Part shown: one piece after another, positions 45,992 through 54,704 of the stretch
Layout: every line of letters starts with the position of its first letter
Numbering within the stretch: position 1 is the stretch's first letter
Assembly (NCBI GenBank): GCA_000597885.1
Contig: CP004371.1
Coordinates: 4,245,001 to 4,309,000, forward strand
DNA from: Flammeovirgaceae bacterium 311
GTDB taxonomy: Bacteria > Bacteroidota > Bacteroidia > Cytophagales > Cyclobacteriaceae
Direction: 5' to 3'
Length of the DNA: 64,000 nucleotides
The notes under the pieces: model-generated
Database searches by the model: none
Seen by the model: the letters and a program-made list of their open reading frames with translations, nothing else
What the model was told of the DNA's origin: nothing
Made by a program: the position numbers and the translations under genes

Positions 45992-46452
45992 ATATTAATT
46001 TTTTCTTTGTACGAAAGGTTGGTTTTGTTTACATCTACCAGAAAACGTTTGCTCAATAACTGCCGGCCCAGCAAAATCGGGAATTTCATGTTGCTGCGGT
46101 CGGCCAGTGAAAATTCTGCCTGTAATCGCTTTCCGAAAATAATGATGTGGCTTTGTATAATAAATCGTTTTTGCAGGTGACCGTTCGAGCTTCGGATACT
46201 TCTTTCTTCAAAATCTTTTACTCTGAAACGGTGAATTCCCTTTTCATGCAGTTTAGAACCCGGAATGGTAAAAGTAATAAGTTCGGTACCATCAGCCTCC
46301 TTTATAACCTTAATACGTGAGCAGTGGATAGAAGAGGTATAGGCGCCGGTATCTATTTTTACATCAACGTTGTGTAAGCCTAAGTCCGGCAAATCTACGA
46401 TATCTGTTCGGCCAATAATACGAAGGTCTTTAGGAGAAGCTTTTTTTTTCAT
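45988..46452 (-). CDS. RimB-type retropepsin-like/ATP-dependent zinc protease-domain protein
   Basis: Small protein of the PF05618-type family, which accompanies RimK in many genomes. The pattern [13 protein letters not shown] includes the retropepsin-like Asp-Thr-Gly-Ala triad, and the second half contains the segment [19 protein letters not shown]. The family is called an ATP-dependent zinc protease, but the fold is that of a pepsin-like protein and no zinc motif is visible here. The start is set at the ATG at 46452; a GTG at 46476, one base after the holB stop, would add eight residues. The gene overlaps rimK by four bases, which supports joint function in S6 or other protein modification. 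Confidence 0.87.
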   Translation of the reverse strand: MKKKASPKDLRIIGRTDIVDLPDLGLHNVDVKIDTGAYTSSIHCSRIKVIKEADGTELITFTIPGSKLHEKGIHRFRVKDFEERSIRSSNGHLQKRFIIQSHIIIFGKRLQAEFSLADRSNMKFPILLGRQLLSKRFLVDVNKTNLSYKEKINI

Positions 46453-46477
46453 GCTGAGGGGGAATTCGGTTGCCACC

Positions 46478-47689
46478 TTAAGCCCTTAGGATACTTGTCA
46501 GCTTTAACGACAGATCGAGCAGGGCAATTTTAGGATTGGCGTTCCGCTCAAAATAATACAAAGTTTGGTTTAGCAGATCGGCCATTTGCTGCACTTTTAA
46601 TGGTGTTGCCACTTTACTGAAACGCTCGGCAAAAGCCAGCTCTTCGGATTGCAGCCGCACCAGATCACCGCTTGCATATGGATAAACTAGTGTTTCGCGC
46701 AAAAGGTTGAGGCCGGTGAGCAGCAGGTTCCGCTGGGAGTCTCGCCCCATCTTACCCATATCGTCAGAAAAACTTACCAGCTTGCTGTATTGTCGCTCGT
46801 AGCAAAGGCGCATCCAGTCGCGGAAAAGGGCAAAACTTTCGTCGGTAGCTTCTGTGGCCAGCCGAAGCGCCTCCTGCAGGTTTCCTGCTGCAAGCCTGGC
46901 AACGGCCTCGGCTTTCTCGATGGGCAGCTCATGCTGCTGGTTTAGGATACGGGCAACTTCGCTATCGCTAAACGACCTGATCTTTACAATCTGGGTTCTG
47001 GAGAGAATGGTAGCCAGCAGCTTTTCAGTATCGTTGGTTACCAGGATAAAAATGGTTTTGGCTGGTGGCTCTTCCAGAATTTTCAGAATACCATTGGCAG
47101 CAGAGGGGTGCATATACTCAGGTAGCCAGATAAACATAATCTTATAGGGGCCCTCATAGCTCTTGAGGGTAAGGCTGCCTATGATGTTGCGGCTCTCTTC
47201 TTTGCTGATGTTTACCTGCTTGTCTTCGCCACCGTAAAGATGCCGCCATTCACTTAGGGAGCCATAGGGACTCTGCCCCAGGAACTGCCGCCATTCGGTA
47301 ATAAAGCTTTTGCTTACTGCATGATCACCCTTAACCGTGCTGGTAGAAGAAACAGGAAATACCCAGTGCACATCGGGGTGCTGGAACTTAGCCATTTTCT
47401 GGCACGAAGGGCAAGTGCCACAGGCATCGCGGATAGCAGTATCGGCTGTCTTTGCGGGAGCAACTTCGGGAGTACCGCCAAACAGACTTGCCTCGGCGGC
47501 AGCGGCAGGTTCGGAGCTCTTTCGCCTGCTGGTGCACTGCAGGTAGGTAGCAAAAGCCAGGGCAATGGCCAGGTTTGCAGATCCTGTGGGGCCAACAAAC
47601 AAAAGCGCATGTGCCAGGTGGTTGGCCTGCACCGAATTGATCAAATGCTCCTTTACTTCCTCCAGTCCGGTTATATCAGCAAAACGCAT
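46478..47689 (-). CDS. holB: DNA polymerase III delta' subunit
   Basis: Clamp-loader subunit of 403 residues with the AAA+ fold: the N-terminal ITGLEEVKEHLINSVQANHL, a degenerate Walker A region FVGPTGSANLAIALA that lacks the Lys-Ser/Thr pair, as normal for delta', and SRTQIVKIRSF as a sensor/arginine-finger-like SRT block. A Cys cluster (C-x2-C-x2-C in CGTCPSC plus a Cys near residue 52) is the zinc module, with an Ala- and Pro-rich insert of about 30 residues between its halves. It leads the rimB-rimK genes, with a spacing of one base or 25 bases to the next start. DNA replication and S6 modification are functionally unrelated. Confidence 0.92.
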   Translation of the reverse strand: MRFADITGLEEVKEHLINSVQANHLAHALLFVGPTGSANLAIALAFATYLQCTSRRKSSEPAAAAEASLFGGTPEVAPAKTADTAIRDACGTCPSCQKMAKFQHPDVHWVFPVSSTSTVKGDHAVSKSFITEWRQFLGQSPYGSLSEWRHLYGGEDKQVNISKEESRNIIGSLTLKSYEGPYKIMFIWLPEYMHPSAANGILKILEEPPAKTIFILVTNDTEKLLATILSRTQIVKIRSFSDSEVARILNQQHELPIEKAEAVARLAAGNLQEALRLATEATDESFALFRDWMRLCYERQYSKLVSFSDDMGKMGRDSQRNLLLTGLNLLRETLVYPYASGDLVRLQSEELAFAERFSKVATPLKVQQMADLLNQTLYYFERNANPKIALLDLSLKLTSILRA

Positions 47690-47801
47690 GCAGTAAATAT
47701 AGATTACAAATTAGATAGTATGACCCAGGAGGCTGGCAATTTAAAAAGGCTGGAACTGACTGAATCTCCACCAGTAGTTTATTTTTCCAGCTGCCCCACA
47801 A

Positions 47802-47856
47802 TTAGCACATTAATCAATTAGCACACCTGCCTGCTGGCAGGCAGGTTAGCACATTA
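47802..47856. repeat. TTAGCACA repeats with a 10-bp palindrome
   Basis: TTAGCACA occurs three times (47802, 47818 and 47847 regions) around a perfect hairpin ACCTGCCTGC-TG-GCAGGCAGGT (47825-47846). The last copy overlaps the stop codon of the GlmU-like gene. No T run follows, so it is not a typical terminator. Confidence 0.7.
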
Positions 47857-49062
47857 CCCTTTCTTCTCCCACACCCGGTATTGTGCTGTCTGTTCATAAA
47901 CATGCTGCAAAACGGCCCGTTCGGTTTCGTCCAGGTTTAGATCGCGCCTTTCCAGTACAAGGGCGGCCGTTTCCATGGCGGCTTCAAATTTATAGGTAGT
48001 AAAGCCATTGGCACCGCCCCAGGAATAGCTCGGGATAAAGTTACGTGGAAAGCCATCGCCAAAGATGTTGGCGCTTACGCCTACCACTGTGCCGGTGTTA
48101 AACATGGTATTGATGCCGCATTTGCTGTGATCGCCCATAATGAGGCCACAGAACTGCAGGCCGGTATCTAAAAAGCCGCCTTTCTGATAGCTCCATACCT
48201 TCACGTTGGCATAGTTGTTCTTGAGATTTGAGTTATTGGTATCGGCACCCAGGTTGCACCATTCGCCCAGTACGCTGTTGCCCAAAAAACCCTCATGGCC
48301 TTTGTTGCTGTAGCCCAGTATCACAGAATTGCTTACTTCACCACCAACTTTAGAAAAAGGACCAATGGTGATATCTCCCCGCATCTTACCTCCAACATTC
48401 ACGTTCGAGTGTTCACAGAGCGCAAAAGGACCTTTGATGATAGCGCCTTCGTGTACCTGGGCATGCTTACCTATATAGATAGGACCATCTTCGGCATTCA
48501 GTACGGCTGCTCTTATTTTTGCCCCTTCTTCAACAAAAATATTTTCTTCGTTATAAGTGCGGGTGTGTACATCGTTAATGCCGGCAGAGGAGCGGCCCCT
48601 GGTTACCAGTGCAAAATCCTGCCGCAACTGCTCGCCGTTAAATCTGAAAATATGCCAGGGATGCTGGATAAGGGTTAGAGATTCCTGCCACTCCAGCTCC
48701 TGAACCGGAACGTAAGCGTCGTTTTTATAGAGATCTGTTACATGAGCGCTGCCTCTGAAAGCCAGCATTGTACCATGCTGCACCAGGCACTGGCCCGGCT
48801 CCAGCAACTGAATTTTGCTGACCAGTGCCGGGGTTGGACAAATAGCCCCGTTTACCATAAGGTTATCGGCTGCTTTTACCAGGCTGAACTTCTGTTGCAG
48901 ATAGTCTTCGGTAAGATGGCTGACTGTTGCATCGGGCAGCAGGTGCTGCCATTTTTCTGCCAGTGTTAAGATGCCGCACCTTAGGGCAGCAATGGGGCGG
49001 GTAAAAGTAAGAGGCAGTAGTTGCCGGCGTAGTGTTGTCTCGTCGAAAAGAATCAGGTTCAT
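47854..49062 (-). CDS. GlmU-like sugar nucleotidyltransferase/acyltransferase family protein
   Basis: The 402-residue protein has an N-terminal region (about 1-170) that resembles a degenerate nucleotidyltransferase domain (LILFDETTLRRQLLPLTFTRP) without the usual G-x-G-T-R-M loop, and a C-terminal left-handed beta helix made of hexapeptide repeats (about 175-370: IGKHAQVHEGAIIKGPF, ILGYSNKGHEGFLGNSVLG). Bacteroidota proteins with this layout are annotated as GlmU family, but they form a separate group and the true GlmU step is not proven. Substrate: unknown, probably a sugar-1-phosphate. A TAATTTTG box ends five bases before the ATG. Confidence 0.8.
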   Translation of the reverse strand: MNLILFDETTLRRQLLPLTFTRPIAALRCGILTLAEKWQHLLPDATVSHLTEDYLQQKFSLVKAADNLMVNGAICPTPALVSKIQLLEPGQCLVQHGTMLAFRGSAHVTDLYKNDAYVPVQELEWQESLTLIQHPWHIFRFNGEQLRQDFALVTRGRSSAGINDVHTRTYNEENIFVEEGAKIRAAVLNAEDGPIYIGKHAQVHEGAIIKGPFALCEHSNVNVGGKMRGDITIGPFSKVGGEVSNSVILGYSNKGHEGFLGNSVLGEWCNLGADTNNSNLKNNYANVKVWSYQKGGFLDTGLQFCGLIMGDHSKCGINTMFNTGTVVGVSANIFGDGFPRNFIPSYSWGGANGFTTYKFEAAMETAALVLERRDLNLDETERAVLQHVYEQTAQYRVWEKKG

Positions 49063-49067
49063 AGAGG

Positions 49068-49075
49068 CAAAATTA
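49068..49075 (-). promoter_or_regulatory. Putative -7 box directly before the GlmU-like gene start
   Basis: TAATTTTG (TAnnTTTG) on the minus strand, then CCTCT and the ATG. The nearest -33 TTTG (49100-49103) leaves a 24-base spacer. If real, the mRNA would be leaderless. Confidence 0.35.
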
Positions 49076-49132
49076 AAACAAATGCATACAGCAGGGTAGC
49101 AAACTTATTCTATAAACTTATACAAAACAAAA

Positions 49133-49159
49133 AAGCCTTCTGTTTGGAACAGAAGGCTT
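49133..49159 (-). terminator. Terminator of rpmE2
   Basis: Perfect 12-bp stem AAGCCTTCTGTT / AACAGAAGGCTT with a 3-base loop, followed on the minus strand by TTTTTTGTTTTG. It ends the rpmE2 transcript upstream of the GlmU-like gene. Confidence 0.93.
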
Positions 49160-49198
49160 CTAAAAGGTCTATAGCAAGGGCTAATGCAAGCCAGGCTA

Positions 49199-49441
49199 TT
49201 ACTTCTTGTAACGCTTGTTGAATTTCTCAACACGGCCGGCAGTATCCAGAAATATTTTCTTACCGGTGTAGAACGGGTGTGAGGCAGAGCTAACTTCCAC
49301 TTTGATTACAGGGTAAGTTTTGCCATCTTCCCACTCGATGGTTTCTTTGGAGGTCATGGTTGAGCGCGTCAGGAATTTAAAATCGCTCGTAGTGTCCATG
49401 AACACAACTTCATTGTATTTTGGGTGAATTTCTTTTTTCAT
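49199..49441 (-). CDS. rpmE2: 50S ribosomal protein L31, type B
   Basis: Start [19 protein letters not shown] and the segment [28 protein letters not shown] are typical of type B L31, which lacks the zinc-binding C-x2-C of type A. Eighty residues. The start is set at the ATG at 49441, since the twelve codons upstream do not belong to the family and a TATCTTTG -7 box at 49477-49484 lies next to the extended start. Monocistronic with its own promoter and terminator. Confidence 0.95.
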   Translation of the reverse strand: MKKEIHPKYNEVVFMDTTSDFKFLTRSTMTSKETIEWEDGKTYPVIKVEVSSASHPFYTGKKIFLDTAGRVEKFNKRYKK

Positions 49442-49476
49442 AACCAAAGTCTCTTTTTGCCACTTCTTTAGGGGCA

Positions 49477-49484
49477 CAAAGATA
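49477..49484 (-). promoter_or_regulatory. Putative -7 box of rpmE2
   Basis: TATCTTTG matches TAnnTTTG on the minus strand 35 bases before the ATG. No clear -33 TTTG. Confidence 0.45.
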
Positions 49485-49623
49485 GGGATAAAATGTTTAA
49501 TTAAAAAGAAAACTTTACAAGGCGCTATTTAATTCCTTAACAGGCTTAACTTTGTGAATAAGTCTGCGTTTATTACTTAATTGAAAATTGAATTCGGTCC
49601 ATTCCCGGGGTTTAGATAAGATC

Positions 49624-50073
49624 ATGGTGTTTCATAACAAGCAGAAGACACGGCTACTCTTTATAGACGATGATGAAATTAATAATTTTATTCTGCAAGA
49701 GCTGTTTGCTGATGAACAGGACCTTACGCTAACTTTTTTTTCTGATAGCCCGGCTGCGTATGATCACCTGCGTTATACGGCAGAAGAAAATCCTGAAGAG
49801 CTTCCGGATATTGTGTTTATGGATATAAAAATGCCGATTCTGGATGGTTTTGAATTTCTGGACAGGTTGCAGGATGATGGCTTTTTAAACGATAAGCCTG
49901 TAGACATCTTTTTGCTTTCTTCTACCCTGGACAGCCGGGATGTAAAACGTGCGGCCAGTTATGCAAGAATTAAAGAATTGGTTACCAAGCCCCTGACCGT
50001 AGATAAGTTCAGAACCCTGGTTGCACGTCATTTTAAAAACGGGGTTACCTCTGATCATCGTAGCGACTCCTGA
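49624..50073 (+). CDS. Single-domain response regulator (CheY-like receiver)
   Basis: A 149-residue receiver domain with no output domain. The acidic pocket appears in LLFIDDDEINNFIL, the phospho-acceptor aspartate in IVFMDIKMPILDGFEF, the conserved Ser/Thr in FLLSSTLDS, and the lysine in ELVTKPLTVDKF. It starts at the ATG at 49624; a TTG 12 codons earlier is less likely. No histidine kinase gene is adjacent; the nearest is the PAS kinase at 7.4-8.5 kb, with no evidence of pairing. Such single-domain regulators are common in Bacteroidota. Its 3' end overlaps the convergent ADP-ribosylglycohydrolase gene by 29 bases. Confidence 0.9.
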   Translation: MVFHNKQKTRLLFIDDDEINNFILQELFADEQDLTLTFFSDSPAAYDHLRYTAEENPEELPDIVFMDIKMPILDGFEFLDRLQDDGFLNDKPVDIFLLSSTLDSRDVKRAASYARIKELVTKPLTVDKFRTLVARHFKNGVTSDHRSDS

Positions 50074-50818
50074 ACTGCTCTATAATTTTAAGCATATTTT
50101 CCGGGAGGCGTTTCAGTACAGCGGACTCCAGTATATCCTCAATACCCCACATGGCCTCTCCGATAGCACCTGCGATGCAGGCTTGTGTGTCGGCGTCGCC
50201 ACCCAATGACACGGCATTTCTGATGGCTTCTTCGGTGCTCTCAGCTTCCAGAAAACACTGTATGGCCTGCGGTACCGAACCAGCACAGCTCACATCAAAA
50301 GTATAGCTTTGCCTGATTTCTGCCACTGAGGCGGTAAGGCTGTAGCCAATATCCTTTTCTACCCATTCCCTGATTTCTGCTTTTGAGTGATTTTGCCGGG
50401 CCATCCAGACTGAACCGGCCACTGCCTGGGCACCCTTTATGCCCTTGGGATGGTCGTGGGTGGGCATAGCCGTTAAAGTAGCCTGTTGAAGGGTTTCTTC
50501 CAGCGAATTAAAAGCCCAGCCTACCGGGCTCACCCGCATGGCAGAACCATTGCCCCAGCTGCCATAGGCTACACTGCAGCGGCTCATGAGCCACTGGTAA
50601 AAGTTTTTGCCATAGCCTGCGTTTGGATAGCGACGGCCCCAGTGCTTAAGCGCAGCTGCATAGCTTTTGCCTGTTAGCAGGCTTTCCGCTATTGCCACCG
50701 TTAGCACACTATCATCGGTAAAAGCAGATTTTTCCTGCAGCAGCGGAAAGTTTGTTCGCTTGATAGGCGAAAACTCATATACAGATCCAATAATATCTCC
50801 TGCTATTGCGCCAATCAT
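50045..50818 (-). CDS. ADP-ribosylglycohydrolase family protein
   Basis: DraG/ARH3-like hydrolase of 257 residues that releases ADP-ribose from modified residues or related adducts. The N-terminal GAIAGDIIGSVYEF block with the first metal aspartate, FTDDSVLTVAIAESL holding the Asp-Asp pair, and GGDADTQACIAGAIGEA holding the C-terminal aspartates together make up the di-Mg2+ site. Cytoplasmic. No ADP-ribosyltransferase gene can be recognised near it, so its target (protein, nucleic acid or small molecule) is open. The gene is convergent with the receiver gene and their ends overlap by 29 bases. Confidence 0.93.
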   Translation of the reverse strand: MIGAIAGDIIGSVYEFSPIKRTNFPLLQEKSAFTDDSVLTVAIAESLLTGKSYAAALKHWGRRYPNAGYGKNFYQWLMSRCSVAYGSWGNGSAMRVSPVGWAFNSLEETLQQATLTAMPTHDHPKGIKGAQAVAGSVWMARQNHSKAEIREWVEKDIGYSLTASVAEIRQSYTFDVSCAGSVPQAIQCFLEAESTEEAIRNAVSLGGDADTQACIAGAIGEAMWGIEDILESAVLKRLPENMLKIIEQFRSRYDDQR

Positions 50819-50966
50819 ACCTAAAGAAGCCCATAGGGCCTGGTTTTGTTCTGTGTAATTCTCTATAAAACCTTACGCTGTACAAGAACAAAAGCGCCAG
50901 ACTTGGGTAGTATAAAATAGTTGCGCAATTTAGCATCTTCAATCTATCCAACTGAAGAACAGATTT

Positions 50967-52670
50967 ATGAATACTGTAATTGGGAACTGGCAGCTGCCTT
51001 TACGCACCAGCCTTTTATTGTGCATGCTGCTGGGTGTGTCGGGAAAGGGATTTTCGCAGGGCGCCATGGCTCCCATCGATAATCATTATTACCATCTGCT
51101 GGATCGGTACGAGATTGGCAGTGGCCGTTTTGCACCCTACCACACCAGCTATAAGCCTTACCGCCGTTTGCCAATTGCGCAGCTTGCCGATGCCCAGTAC
51201 GATAGCCTGCAGCAAAGTGGTTCTGCAGCCGATAGGTTTAACATACAATTTCTGGCCAACGATAACTGGGAGTGGAGCGAGCGTGATCAGGTAGACCGAA
51301 AGCCCATTCTGAAATATTTTTACAGCAGAACCCCCGACCTCTTCAGCGTAGATACAAAGGATTTTAACCTAAGCATTAAACCGGTGCTCTGGTTACAGGC
51401 GGGCGTAGAAAACGACGGTCAGCCAAAGACCTACCGCAACACCCGCGGAGTGGAGCTTAGGGCAAATATTGAGGAGAAGGTAAGCATCTATACTTTTCTG
51501 GCAGAGAACCAGGTACGTTACCCTTTTTATGTGCGTGAGCGCATTAGGGAAAGAAGGGTAGTGCCCGGTGAGGCTTTCTGGAAAAGCTTTGGCGATGCCG
51601 GCCACGACTTTTTTACCGCACGTGGACATGTGAGCTTCAACCCTATCCGCAGCATCAACCTGCAGGTGGGGCATGAGCGCTTCCATATTGGCAACGGCAT
51701 CCGTTCCATGATCCTGTCGGACTATGGCCCTGCTTTCCCTTATATTAAAATACAGACCAAGGTATGGCGCTTTAACTATACCAACCTTTTTGCTCAGCTC
51801 AGAGGAGATATTTCGGCCTCTAATAGTGGTGCTACAGGTAGTGTAAACTACCCTAAGAAGTTTTATGCCCTGCACCACCTAAGCCTCAATATTACTGATA
51901 ACTTTAACATTGGCCTTTTTGAGGCAATTATGAGTGGCGATGAGCAGAGCAATGGCATAGAGGTTGATTATTTTAACCCGGTTATTTTCTACAGGGCGGT
52001 AGAGCAGTATGGCGGCAGTAACGATAATGCCCTGGTAGGCCTGGATGCCAAATGGAACCTATTTAAGCGTATCCAGCTGCACGGACAGTTTGTGCTGGAT
52101 GAGTTTCTGCTGGATGCCTACCGCCAGGGCAATGGATGGTGGGGCAATAAGTGGTCGTCTCAGCTGGGCGGCAAGTATATTAATGTATTTGGCATTCCTA
52201 ACCTGGATGGGCAGGTGGAGTGGAACCGGGCCCGCCCTTTTATGTACTCGCATCAGAGTAACTATACCAGCTACACCAATTACGGCCAGCCCCTGGCGCA
52301 TCCGCTGGGTGCCAACTTCAACGAGCTGCTGGGCCGGCTTACCTACCAGCCGCTACCCCGCCTGGTGCTGGAGGGCACCCTGCTCACGGCCGATTATGGC
52401 ACCAATCCGGCCAACGAAAACTATGGAGGCGATATTCTCATCAGCTACAATACCCGCACCCTTAACGAAGGTAACGTAATTGGGCAGGGACTTTCCAATA
52501 AACTGTTGATGGGCGATCTGCAGGTTTCTTATATGCTGGCCCACCGCCTGTGGCTGGAGGGCACCTACACCATGCGCCGCCTGGAAGCCGAGGCAAGTGA
52601 GAACCGTAATATGCAGCTCATCCAGTTTGGCATGCGCTGGAACATGGCCCGCCCCAACCAGCTGTTTTAG
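50967..52670 (+). CDS. Outer-membrane beta-barrel protein, Wzi/RemB-like
   Basis: A 567-residue exported protein with a signal peptide ending near GFSQG (about residue 31). The mature part has short alternating strands with aromatic residues at their ends and the pattern GHERFHIGNGIRSMILSDYGP, which resembles the capsule-assembly Wzi family and the Bacteroidota gliding-associated protein RemB. The last strand ends in FGMRWNMARPNQLF, with an aromatic terminal residue as in outer-membrane barrels. Wzi links capsule to the outer membrane in E. coli, and RemB is a mobile surface protein in Flavobacterium; the role here is not set. The next gene is an MsbA-type exporter, 138 bases on. Confidence 0.72.
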   Translation: MNTVIGNWQLPLRTSLLLCMLLGVSGKGFSQGAMAPIDNHYYHLLDRYEIGSGRFAPYHTSYKPYRRLPIAQLADAQYDSLQQSGSAADRFNIQFLANDNWEWSERDQVDRKPILKYFYSRTPDLFSVDTKDFNLSIKPVLWLQAGVENDGQPKTYRNTRGVELRANIEEKVSIYTFLAENQVRYPFYVRERIRERRVVPGEAFWKSFGDAGHDFFTARGHVSFNPIRSINLQVGHERFHIGNGIRSMILSDYGPAFPYIKIQTKVWRFNYTNLFAQLRGDISASNSGATGSVNYPKKFYALHHLSLNITDNFNIGLFEAIMSGDEQSNGIEVDYFNPVIFYRAVEQYGGSNDNALVGLDAKWNLFKRIQLHGQFVLDEFLLDAYRQGNGWWGNKWSSQLGGKYINVFGIPNLDGQVEWNRARPFMYSHQSNYTSYTNYGQPLAHPLGANFNELLGRLTYQPLPRLVLEGTLLTADYGTNPANENYGGDILISYNTRTLNEGNVIGQGLSNKLLMGDLQVSYMLAHRLWLEGTYTMRRLEAEASENRNMQLIQFGMRWNMARPNQLF

Positions 52671-52776
52671 GAATGGTAGTGGTTACCGGTAAAAATCTAA
52701 TGTTGTGCCTGTTTGCGTTTATAGCAATGGAGCAGGCATTGGCAGCTCATTCCGAACAACTAAAGATTAAAATCCA

Positions 52777-52784
52777 TACCTTTG
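52777..52784 (+). promoter_or_regulatory. Putative -7 box of ABC exporter gene
   Basis: TACCTTTG, a full TAnnTTTG match, 24 bases before the ATG at 52809. The -33 region has no TTTG. Confidence 0.45.
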
Positions 52785-52808
52785 CGGGTAGTTAAAGACC
52801 TGTAGGGA

Positions 52809-54641
52809 ATGAATTTATACTTTAGGCTACTTGCCTATGCGCGGCCCCTGGATACCCGTGTTCCAAAGTACATTATACTTACACTGCTTTCCATTGTTTT
52901 TGGAATAGTTCGGCTTACGCTGCTCATTCCAATCCTGAATGTACTTTTCGGGCAAACACCGGAAGCCGAACTGGAAGCATATACACAAAAGCCAGACTTT
53001 GAGTTTAGCCTTAATTATGCCCTAAGCTGGTTTTATTATCATCTCCTGCAGTGGAGGGATACCTATGGGGTTTTCGGCTCACTGGTTTTTGTATGTGTTG
53101 TCATCGTAATTTCCTCTCTGCTAACCAGCGTATTTACTTATCTTTCTAATATAGAGCTGGCGCACATCAGGGTGCAGGCTGTGAGTAACCTGCGAAAAGC
53201 GATCTACGATAAAGTGAGCCGCCTGCACCTGGGCTTTTTTACCAATGAGCGCAAGGGCGATATCATGTCACGTATTACCAATGATGTGCAGGAGGTAGAA
53301 AGCTCTATTGTGAACAGCATTACGGTATTCTTTCGGGAGCCTGCCACCATTATCGTCTATTTCATTGTGCTCTTCACTATTTCATACAAGCTCACCCTGT
53401 TTACTGTGCTGATACTGCCTCTCTCGGGATACATTATCTCAGGCATTGCCAAACGCCTGAAACGCAAGGCCAGGGAAAGTCAGGAGTCATTGGGGCGCAT
53501 TGTAAACATACTCGACGAAACCATTGGCGGTATGCGGGTAGTAAAGGCATTTACGGCCAGGGGGTTTGTATTCGAAAGGTTTAGCAAAGAAGTAGATCAT
53601 TATGGAGATGTAAACATCCACATGGCCCGCCGCAACGAGCTGGCCTCGCCTATTTCAGAGTTTCTGGGTATCTTTTTTGTGGTGTGCATTCTCTTATATG
53701 GGGGTTCCCTGGTTATCAGTGGCAACTCCGAGCTGAGCCCCGCCGCATTTATCGGTTATATAGCTATCTTCACCCAGGTGCTGCAGCCGGGTAAGGCAAT
53801 CAGCAAATCCTTTACCAGCATTCAGCGGGGTCTGTCGGCGGGTGAGCGTATCTTCCAGGTGCTGGATGTGGTACCTCAGATCCAGAACAGCCCCAATGCT
53901 GTAGTCGTAAAAAGCTTTGATCACAGCCTTGAGTTTCGCAGTGTTTCCTTTGCTTACGATGATAAACGGGTGCTTAAAGGCATTAACCTGCATATCCAGA
54001 AAGGAAAAACCATTGCCCTGGTGGGGCCTTCCGGGGGTGGTAAATCCACGCTTGCCGACCTGGTGCCCCGTTTCTATGATCCTACAGAAGGAGCTATTTT
54101 ATTAGATGGCCGCCCGCTCACAGATTATGATGTGGAATCCTTACAAAGCCTGATGGGCATTGTAACACAGGAGAGTATTTTATTCAATGATACTATTTTC
54201 AACAACATCGCCTTTGGCCTGCCAGATGCGCGGGAGGAAGATGTAATACGTGCTGCCAGAATTGCCAATGCACACGACTTTATTGTACAGACCGAAGAGG
54301 GCTATCAGACCCTGATCGGGGAGCGGGGCAGCCGCCTCTCCGGGGGGCAGCGGCAGCGTCTGAGTATTGCCAGGGCGGTGCTTAAAAATCCGCCCATCCT
54401 TATTCTGGATGAGGCCACCTCCGCGCTGGACTCTGAGTCGGAGCGCCTGGTGCAGGAAGCCCTGATGAACCTGATGCAGGGCCGTACCTCCATTGTAATT
54501 GCCCACCGGCTAAGTACCATCCAGCATGCCGATGAAATTGTGGTAGTGCAGCAGGGCCGGATTGTAGAAAGGGGCACCCATGCAGAGCTGCTCGAGCAGG
54601 AAGGTTTATATAAAAAACTATCACAAATGCAGACGGTGTAA
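52809..54641 (+). CDS. MsbA-type ABC exporter (fused membrane and ATPase domains)
   Basis: A 610-residue half-transporter that works as a homodimer or heterodimer in the inner membrane. Six helices lie in the first 330 residues, followed by the ATPase: Walker A GPSGGGKSTLADLV, Q-loop GIVTQESILF, signature LSGGQRQRLSIARAV, Walker B ILILDEATSALDS and the H-loop IVIAHRLSTIQHAD, all intact. Similarity to MsbA suggests export of a lipid such as lipid A core or O-antigen linked lipid; the family also includes drug exporters. The neighbours (a small membrane protein and gmhA) support a role in LPS biogenesis. Confidence 0.92.
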   Translation: MNLYFRLLAYARPLDTRVPKYIILTLLSIVFGIVRLTLLIPILNVLFGQTPEAELEAYTQKPDFEFSLNYALSWFYYHLLQWRDTYGVFGSLVFVCVVIVISSLLTSVFTYLSNIELAHIRVQAVSNLRKAIYDKVSRLHLGFFTNERKGDIMSRITNDVQEVESSIVNSITVFFREPATIIVYFIVLFTISYKLTLFTVLILPLSGYIISGIAKRLKRKARESQESLGRIVNILDETIGGMRVVKAFTARGFVFERFSKEVDHYGDVNIHMARRNELASPISEFLGIFFVVCILLYGGSLVISGNSELSPAAFIGYIAIFTQVLQPGKAISKSFTSIQRGLSAGERIFQVLDVVPQIQNSPNAVVVKSFDHSLEFRSVSFAYDDKRVLKGINLHIQKGKTIALVGPSGGGKSTLADLVPRFYDPTEGAILLDGRPLTDYDVESLQSLMGIVTQESILFNDTIFNNIAFGLPDAREEDVIRAARIANAHDFIVQTEEGYQTLIGERGSRLSGGQRQRLSIARAVLKNPPILILDEATSALDSESERLVQEALMNLMQGRTSIVIAHRLSTIQHADEIVVVQQGRIVERGTHAELLEQEGLYKKLSQMQTV

Positions 54642-54704
54642 GCCTGCTGCTTTAACAAACTAATCTGTTATCTCTTTCTTAACCATAAGTAATTTGCTAA
54701 GCCC

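Noticed and set aside
7428-50073. Orphan histidine kinase (7.4-8.5 kb) and single-domain receiver (49.6-50.1 kb) as a two-component pair
   Set aside because: They are over 40 kb apart and nothing in the sequence links them.
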